This document shows positions 6,134 through 9,719 of a DNA stretch of 9,719 nt, piece after piece (the first letter of the stretch is position 1; every line of letters starts with the position of its first letter). Where the stretch lies: contig DDVH01000043.1 of NCBI GenBank assembly GCA_002345215.1, positions 115,266-124,984 of the forward strand, given 5' to 3'. The notes beneath the pieces are model-generated. The model ran no database searches, had not been told where the DNA came from, and saw only the letters and a program-made list of their open reading frames with translations. A program made the translations under genes and the position numbers. Origin of the DNA: Anaerolineales bacterium UBA2317 (lineage in GTDB: Bacteria; Chloroflexota; Anaerolineae; Anaerolineales; Villigracilaceae).

Positions 6134-6634
6134 ATGACCGAACAATGGATGCCGAGTAATAAAAAAGAATTGATGTCTGAAATTAAAAAAGAGTGGAAAT
6201 TATTAATTGACCTTGCCGAATCTTTGACCGATGAACAAATGACGAAACCCGATTCAGGCGGATGGTCACCGAAAGATAATTTAGCACATCTAACCGAATG
6301 GATGAATATTTTGTTAGGCTATCACATGGATAAAAAGCCTGCTCACGAAGTGATTGGAATTTCAAAAGAACAATTACCTGAATGGGAAATTGAAGTGATT
6401 AATCCAGTGTTATTTGAGAAGAACAAAAACCTGACGCGAAAAGAAATGATGACGAAGCTGAATCAGGTGTACGGTCAGTTAGAGGCGCGATTAGAATCTA
6501 TGTCTTATGAAGATTTGTTAAAGCCAAAAAATGCAGATGACCCAGAAAAACGTCCCATCTTATTATGGGTCTTGGGTGATACAACCGAACATTTTCTTGA
6601 ACATCGTGAAACGATTGAACGAGGATTGAAATAA
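6134..6634 (+). CDS. DinB/ClbS (DfsB)-like four-helix bundle protein
   Basis: The 166-residue product fits the DinB-like superfamily of metal-binding four-helix bundles and looks closest to the ClbS/DfsB branch (KKELMSEIKKEWKLL start, then GGWSPKDNLAHLTEWMNILLGY). The probable metal ligands are H52 in AHLTEW and H153/H157 in TEHFLEHRETIE, with the spacing usual for the family. Members include thiol-dependent transferases and the colibactin self-resistance hydrolase, so a detoxifying or modifying enzyme is likely, but the substrate cannot be read from the sequence. AAAGGA at 6122-6127, six bases upstream, fixes the start. The stop lies two bases before map, which suggests translational coupling with it. 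Confidence 0.88.
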   Translation: MTEQWMPSNKKELMSEIKKEWKLLIDLAESLTDEQMTKPDSGGWSPKDNLAHLTEWMNILLGYHMDKKPAHEVIGISKEQLPEWEIEVINPVLFEKNKNLTRKEMMTKLNQVYGQLEARLESMSYEDLLKPKNADDPEKRPILLWVLGDTTEHFLEHRETIERGLK

Positions 6635-6636
6635 TT

Positions 6637-7380
6637 ATGACTGCTGAATCTGAAGTTGATATCAAATATTTAAAAGCCGCTGGGCGTGTGGTGGCAGGTG
6701 CATTGAAAAAAATGATGAAACATGCCAAGCCCGGCATCACAACTGCTGAGTTAGATAACATCGGCAAAGAATTTCTTGAAAAAGAAGGTGCGAAATCTGC
6801 GCCGCAAGCCATGTATGATTTTCCCGGCGCAACTTGCATTAGCATTTCGCCGGTCATTGCGCATGGCATTCCAAATGAAACGATTTTGAAAGAAGGCGAT
6901 TTACTTAATATTGATGTATCGGCTGAACTTGATGGTTATTTTGCAGATACAGGTGCTTCGATGATTGTTGCAAAAAGAATTCCTGAACTTGAAAAACTTT
7001 TGGATGCAACAAAATCAGCATTGAACAAAGCAGTTCATGCCGCCAAAGCGGGCACGTTATTAAACACGATTGGTAAATCAATTCAGGATGAAGCGACTCG
7101 CAAAGGTTATGGTGTAATTTATGATTTGACTGGGCATGGCATTGGGCACAAATTACATGATGAGCCATCCAACATTCATAATTTTCATAACCCATCAGAC
7201 CGCCGCACACTTCATGAAGGCTTGGTGCTTGCTATTGAACCTTTTCTTACAACTGGAAAGGGTCGCGTTGTGGAAAAGAAAGATGGCTGGTCATTGCAAA
7301 CGATTGATAAAACCATCGCCGCTCAATTTGAGCATACGATTATCGTCACAAAAAATGAGCCGATTATTTTGACTCTGTAA
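6637..7380 (+). CDS. map: Methionine aminopeptidase, type I
   Basis: The enzyme removes the N-terminal methionine from new proteins. All five metal ligands of the pita-bread fold are present: D93 (in NIDVSAELDG), D104 (YFADTG), H167 (GHGIG), E201 (AIEPF) and E232 (QFEHT); H76 (AHGIP) and H174 match the conserved active-site histidines. At 247 residues without an N-terminal zinc-finger extension it is the short type Ia form. One variation is the MYDFPGATCISISPVIAHGIP stretch, where many relatives have a GYPGFPASICTSVNEVV-type sequence. The gene follows the DinB-like gene by two bases and is last in the cluster, ending directly in the strong terminator at 7380-7421. Confident in the identity. 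Confidence 0.97.
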   Translation: MTAESEVDIKYLKAAGRVVAGALKKMMKHAKPGITTAELDNIGKEFLEKEGAKSAPQAMYDFPGATCISISPVIAHGIPNETILKEGDLLNIDVSAELDGYFADTGASMIVAKRIPELEKLLDATKSALNKAVHAAKAGTLLNTIGKSIQDEATRKGYGVIYDLTGHGIGHKLHDEPSNIHNFHNPSDRRTLHEGLVLAIEPFLTTGKGRVVEKKDGWSLQTIDKTIAAQFEHTIIVTKNEPIILTL

Positions 7381-7421
7381 ATAAAAAAAAGTGCAGACAT
7401 AAGTCTGCACTTTTTTTTATT
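7380..7421. terminator. Strong bidirectional intrinsic terminator between map and the LOG gene
   Basis: The arms 7380-7398 and 7403-7421 are perfectly complementary over 19 pairs around the loop ATAA. The core GTGCAGAC/GTCTGCAC is flanked by eight A on one side and eight T on the other, so a U-tract follows the hairpin on both strands. It overlaps the last base of the map stop codon and the stop codon of the convergent gene (7417-7419), and serves both. Confidence 0.95.
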
Positions 7422-7998
7422 CTTCTTTCATCCATCTCTTCACCGCTTCATGCGGATGTTGATACTGTTCCATCAACATCAACAGAGTCTCAGGGTCGGC
7501 ATTGCTGACAACTCCCTTACGATGTTCTGAAAATACAAAACCTTCATTCACAGCATGGTCCATGGCGGCGAGTAAAGAGTCGTAATAATTTTTTACATTT
7601 AATAAGCCAACTGGTTTTTCGTGTGCACCGGTTTGCGCCCATGCAATGGTTTCAAAGAGTTCATCCCATGTGCCAAATCCGCCGGGCAGAGCGATATAAC
7701 CATCAGAAAGCTCATGCATTTTTGCTTTTCGCGAGTGCATGTGCGGAGTCACTTCCATGCGCGTAACGTCAGTGTGTGCAAGTGCAGGTGTATTCATAGA
7801 TGGAATGATGACTCCAATCACTTCTCCGCCAGCGGATAAGGCTCCGTTTGCAACTTCACCCATCAAACCTGTTTTGCCACCACCATACACAAGCCGAATC
7901 CCTCTTGAGGCGAGAATCATGCCGAGGTTAAAAGCGGCAGTTTTATAGTCAGCATGAACCGAATCAGATGAACCGCAGAAAACGCAAATGGATTTCAT
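7417..7998 (-). CDS. LOG family protein (nucleotide 5'-monophosphate phosphoribohydrolase type)
   Basis: The 193-residue product has the TIGR00730/LOG layout: Rossmann start KSICVFCGSS, the VYGGGKTGLMG loop (37-47), the conserved R90-K91 pair in MHSRKAKM, and PGGFGTWDE (105-113), which is the PGGxGTxxE signature of the catalytic site. LOG enzymes cleave the ribose 5-phosphate from cytokinin nucleotides in plants and actinobacteria, and bacterial members also act on AMP-like nucleotides; the true substrate here is unknown. AGGAG at 8004-8008 on the minus strand, 5 bases before the ATG at 7998, fixes the start. It lies downstream of ferritin on the same strand with a 104-base gap holding a hairpin repeat. 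Confidence 0.93.
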   Translation of the reverse strand: MKSICVFCGSSDSVHADYKTAAFNLGMILASRGIRLVYGGGKTGLMGEVANGALSAGGEVIGVIIPSMNTPALAHTDVTRMEVTPHMHSRKAKMHELSDGYIALPGGFGTWDELFETIAWAQTGAHEKPVGLLNVKNYYDSLLAAMDHAVNEGFVFSEHRKGVVSNADPETLLMLMEQYQHPHEAVKRWMKEE

Positions 7999-8024
7999 AT
8001 CATCTCCTATTATTGAAATTGTAA

Positions 8025-8077
8025 GGACCCAGCGAAACGATTGATTGTCAAAATTTATTAATCAACTCGCTGTGTCC
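8025..8077. repeat. Imperfect hairpin repeat between ferritin and LOG genes
   Basis: GGACCCAGCGA (8025-8035) pairs with TCGCTGTGTCC (8067-8077) at 10 of 11 positions, and TTGATT (8041-8046) pairs with AATCAA (8060-8065); the internal loop is five bases on one side and one on the other. The outer GGGACACAGCGA word resembles small palindromic intergenic repeats that I recall from Chloroflexota and Cyanobacteria, in decayed form. It lacks a T-tract next to the stem, so it is not a classical terminator, but it may attenuate read-through from ferritin to the LOG gene. Confidence 0.6.
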
Positions 8078-8102
8078 CTACTTTCAGAACCAATCTTAGA
8101 AA

Positions 8103-8597
8103 TTAATCTGCTTTAGAAATATGAACCAGATACGCCTCTACCATCAACAAATTCTTTTCACCTGCACGTTGAATGACGCTCAGCAATTGGTCCATTTTAT
8201 TAACTTCTTCAAGTTGTTCATCAATAAACCATTGTAAAAAGTTTTGAGCGAGATAATCATTTTCTTTGTTAGCAATATCCATCAGACCTTTAATTTGCTC
8301 GGTCACTTCTTTTTCCCAAGCCAGTGCAGCTTTGACGGCATCTTCCGCCGATGAAAAAGTTGGCTTCGGCGCATTGACTGATGGAATTTCTAACTTGCCT
8401 TGTGTGTCTAACACGTAATGCACGAATTTGAGGGCATGTTCTTTTTCTTCATTAGATTGTTCAAAAAACAGTTTAGACAACAGGCTCAATTTTTGCTCTT
8501 GAAAGTAACCAGCAATACTGAGGTATTGTAACGAAGCACCAAATTCGTTCCCGATTTGTTGATTCATTGCTTTTGTGAGTGTGGGGTTAATCATCAT
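8103..8597 (-). CDS. Ferritin, non-haem, FtnA-like
   Basis: Ferritin oxidises and stores iron as a 24-subunit cage in the cytosol. At 164 residues it has the usual length. The ferroxidase ligands are all visible: E18, E51, H54, E95 and Q128, with E50, E127, E130 and E131 matching the third iron site, and Y25 at the expected place; LQWFIDEQ (121-128) is the conserved fourth-helix motif. A haem-binding Met of bacterioferritin is not evident, and the long loop helix follows the FtnA pattern. AAAGGAG at 8604-8610 on the minus strand lies six bases before the first ATG; the next codon is also ATG (8592-8594), so either could be used. A TATAAT (8623-8628) precedes it. It may be co-transcribed with the LOG gene. 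Confidence 0.95.
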   Translation of the reverse strand: MMINPTLTKAMNQQIGNEFGASLQYLSIAGYFQEQKLSLLSKLFFEQSNEEKEHALKFVHYVLDTQGKLEIPSVNAPKPTFSSAEDAVKAALAWEKEVTEQIKGLMDIANKENDYLAQNFLQWFIDEQLEEVNKMDQLLSVIQRAGEKNLLMVEAYLVHISKAD

Positions 8598-8615
8598 AAG
8601 AATCTCCTTTCGATA

Positions 8616-8653
8616 TATACATATTATAAGTCACCCGTTGTTAGATATGTATA
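8616..8653 (-). promoter_or_regulatory. Ferritin promoter with 9-base inverted repeat (candidate operator)
   Basis: On the minus strand TATAAT (8623-8628) is the likely -10 of the ferritin gene; the -35 region is not close to consensus. TATACATAT (8616-8624) and ATATGTATA (8645-8653) form a perfect 9-base inverted repeat with centres 29 bases apart, one arm touching the -10 and the other the -35 region. A regulator dimer or pair of dimers could bind here. It does not match the Fur box. AT-rich chance is a real alternative. Confidence 0.35.
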
Positions 8654-8695
8654 AAAATGGCAGGTTAGAAGTTTGTTAGTGTGACGTTTGTATGC

Positions 8696-8724
8696 TTGAC
8701 TTTAATATTCCGCAGAGATAAAAA
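8696..8724 (+). promoter_or_regulatory. Candidate promoter of the J-domain gene, leaderless
   Basis: TTGACT (8696-8701, five of six matches) and TAAAAA (8719-8724, four of six) are separated by 17 bases. Transcription would start at about 8731-8734, on top of the ATG, which fits the absence of a ribosome binding site. No CIRCE-type heat-shock repeat is present. Confidence 0.4.
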
Positions 8725-8733
8725 TAGCCTATT

Positions 8734-9642
8734 ATGGACTATAAGGATTATTACAAAATTCTCGGCGTAGACCGAAAAGCCAGTGCGGAAGAGATTCGCA
8801 CGACGTATCGGAAACTTGCCATGAAATATCACCCTGATAAAAACCCCGGCGATAAAAAGGCTGAGGAGAGATTCAAAGAAATCAACGAAGCCTATCAGGT
8901 TCTAAGTGATGATGCCAAGCGCGCCAAGTATGACCAACTCGGCAGTGCTTATACCAACTTTCGTGGGCGGGGCGGACGTGCCAGTGACTTTCAATGGGAT
9001 GATTGGTTTAATCAAAATGCAAGTCAGCAACGCGGCAGAACGTATACCAATGCTGATGATATCTTCGGTGGTGGTGGCGGAATCAATAACTTTTCAGATT
9101 TCTTCCGTATGATGTTTGGTGAAGCCATGCGTTCATCTGTCAGAAATCAGGCGGCACAAGGCTACGAACAAGAAGCCCAAATCACATTTGATGAAGCCTA
9201 TCATGGCACTACGCGCCAATTACAAACGAATGGAAAGAAACTGAATGTGAAAATCCCTGCTGGGGTTAAGACAGGCTCAAAGGTTCGCGTGGCAGGTGCA
9301 GGTCCAGAAGGAATCGATTTATATCTAGTGATTGATGTGCAAGCAGATAATCGCTTTGAACAAGATGGCAGTAATCTCACCACAACATCTACAGTAAGTG
9401 TATTTACTTTGATTTTAGGTGGTGATGCCGAGGTTGAAACACCGGCTGGAAAAGTGAAATTAAATATTCCGCCCGGTACTCAACCTGAGCAAGTTTTTCG
9501 TTTGGCAGGGCGTGGCATGCCAAATTTAAAAGATACAAAAACAAAAGGTGATTTGTACGTGAAGTTAAAAGTACAAGTGCCAAAATATTTAACAACCAAA
9601 CAACGCGAGTTAATTGAAGAAGCCTCGAAAATTAAATTTTAA
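8734..9642 (+). CDS. Class B J-domain co-chaperone (DnaJ/CbpA-like, no zinc finger)
   Basis: J-domain proteins deliver substrates to DnaK and stimulate its ATPase. Residues 1-70 are a full J domain: DYYKILGV start, HPD at 33-35, FKEINEAYQVLSD (47-59) and KYDQLGS. A Gly/Phe- and Gly-rich stretch follows (about 74-135, including GGGGG near residue 112). Two beta-sandwich C-terminal domains come next, with the usual NVKIPAGVKTGSKVRVAGAG and the NIPPGTQPEQVFRLAGRGMP motif, then KGDLYVKLKVQVP. The CXXCXGXG zinc-binding repeats of class A DnaJ are absent, so at 302 residues it is a CbpA-like class B protein. No dnaK or grpE is within the window. The start at 8734 is set by the MDYKDYY alignment. 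A lipoprotein gene starts 9 bases downstream. Confidence 0.95.
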   Translation: MDYKDYYKILGVDRKASAEEIRTTYRKLAMKYHPDKNPGDKKAEERFKEINEAYQVLSDDAKRAKYDQLGSAYTNFRGRGGRASDFQWDDWFNQNASQQRGRTYTNADDIFGGGGGINNFSDFFRMMFGEAMRSSVRNQAAQGYEQEAQITFDEAYHGTTRQLQTNGKKLNVKIPAGVKTGSKVRVAGAGPEGIDLYLVIDVQADNRFEQDGSNLTTTSTVSVFTLILGGDAEVETPAGKVKLNIPPGTQPEQVFRLAGRGMPNLKDTKTKGDLYVKLKVQVPKYLTTKQRELIEEASKIKF

Positions 9643-9651
9643 AGGTGATGT

Positions 9652-9719
9652 ATGAAAACAAATCGAATCTTGTATGCATTTCTTATTTTGGTTTTAGCAA
9701 GTCTTGCTTGTCAAACAGC
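9652..9719 (+). CDS. Lipoprotein N-terminus (3' end cut by window)
   Basis: Twenty-two codons are visible: basic MKTNR, a hydrophobic helix (YAFLILVLASLA) and a Cys at residue 20 followed by Q-T. The A-S-L-A-C context fits the general lipobox rule, with A at -1, so this is a likely signal-peptidase II substrate anchored to the outer face of the membrane. AAAGGTGAT (9641-9649) supports the ATG and overlaps the end of the J-domain gene, so both are probably one operon. Nothing of the mature domain is visible; it could be any secreted or protease-type lipoprotein. Confidence 0.65.
   Translation, partial: MKTNRILYAFLILVLASLACQT

Noticed and set aside
6905..7210. Minus-strand 101-codon open frame inside map
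   Set aside because: It is opposite the map metal-ligand region, is rich in Cys and His by chance and has no start signal.
8598..8733. CIRCE or Fur box in the ferritin/J-domain intergenic region
   Set aside because: Neither TTAGCACTC-N9-GAGTGCTAA nor a GATAATGATAATC-like sequence is present on either strand.
1..9719. CRISPR array, toxin-antitoxin pair or known defence operon
   Set aside because: There are no regularly spaced repeats and no recognisable nuclease, toxin or effector domain; the only candidate component is the NSNIQQG-type protein.

Overview
The window looks like a chromosomal segment of a Gram-negative-type or monoderm bacterium of moderate to low GC, and I infer an Anaerolineae-like member of the Chloroflexota. 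The hints are indirect: an SH3 domain joined to membrane helices by a Thr/Pro-rich linker, a SpoIIIAA/Ycf45-type ATPase with an R3H tail upstream of thymidylate kinase, many short decayed intergenic palindromes, and a mixture of Shine-Dalgarno-led genes and genes with no visible leader. No rRNA, tRNA, CRISPR array, insertion sequence or phage gene was seen.

Layout. Positions 1-1190 (minus) hold a 3'-truncated DUF389-type membrane protein with a C-terminal SH3b domain; it is open to the window edge. It is divergent from a plus-strand membrane protein (1306-2127) built as two copies of a transmembrane hairpin plus a PH-like domain. A 374-base gap (2128-2501) holds an 18-base inverted repeat, an extended -10 promoter, a possible leader stem-loop with a seven-codon mini-ORF, and a 14-base tandem repeat. 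Then comes a plus-strand cluster: R3H/SpoIIIAA-like ATPase (2502-4097), an AT-rich PH-like membrane protein (4192-4866), thymidylate kinase tmk (4872-5486), an AT-rich winged-helix-like protein with an N-S-N-I-Q-Q-G strand and a helical tail (5498-6118), a DinB/ClbS-like four-helix protein (6134-6634) and methionine aminopeptidase map (6637-7380). From 4867 on the gaps are 2-15 bases, so this is probably one transcript. A strong bidirectional terminator (7380-7421) separates map from the convergent minus-strand LOG-family gene (7417-7998) and ferritin (8103-8597). Ferritin is divergent from a class B J-domain co-chaperone (8734-9642), which is followed 9 bases later by the start of a lipoprotein gene cut by the window end.

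Biology. Most of the window is housekeeping: dTMP phosphorylation, N-terminal Met removal, iron storage, chaperoning. The accessory content is the two AT-rich genes that bracket tmk, the two PH-like membrane proteins with related architecture, and the repeats in the gaps. I do not see a convincing complete new system; the best leads are the NSNIQQG-type protein next to tmk, the long leader of the R3H gene and the inverted repeat overlapping the ferritin promoter.
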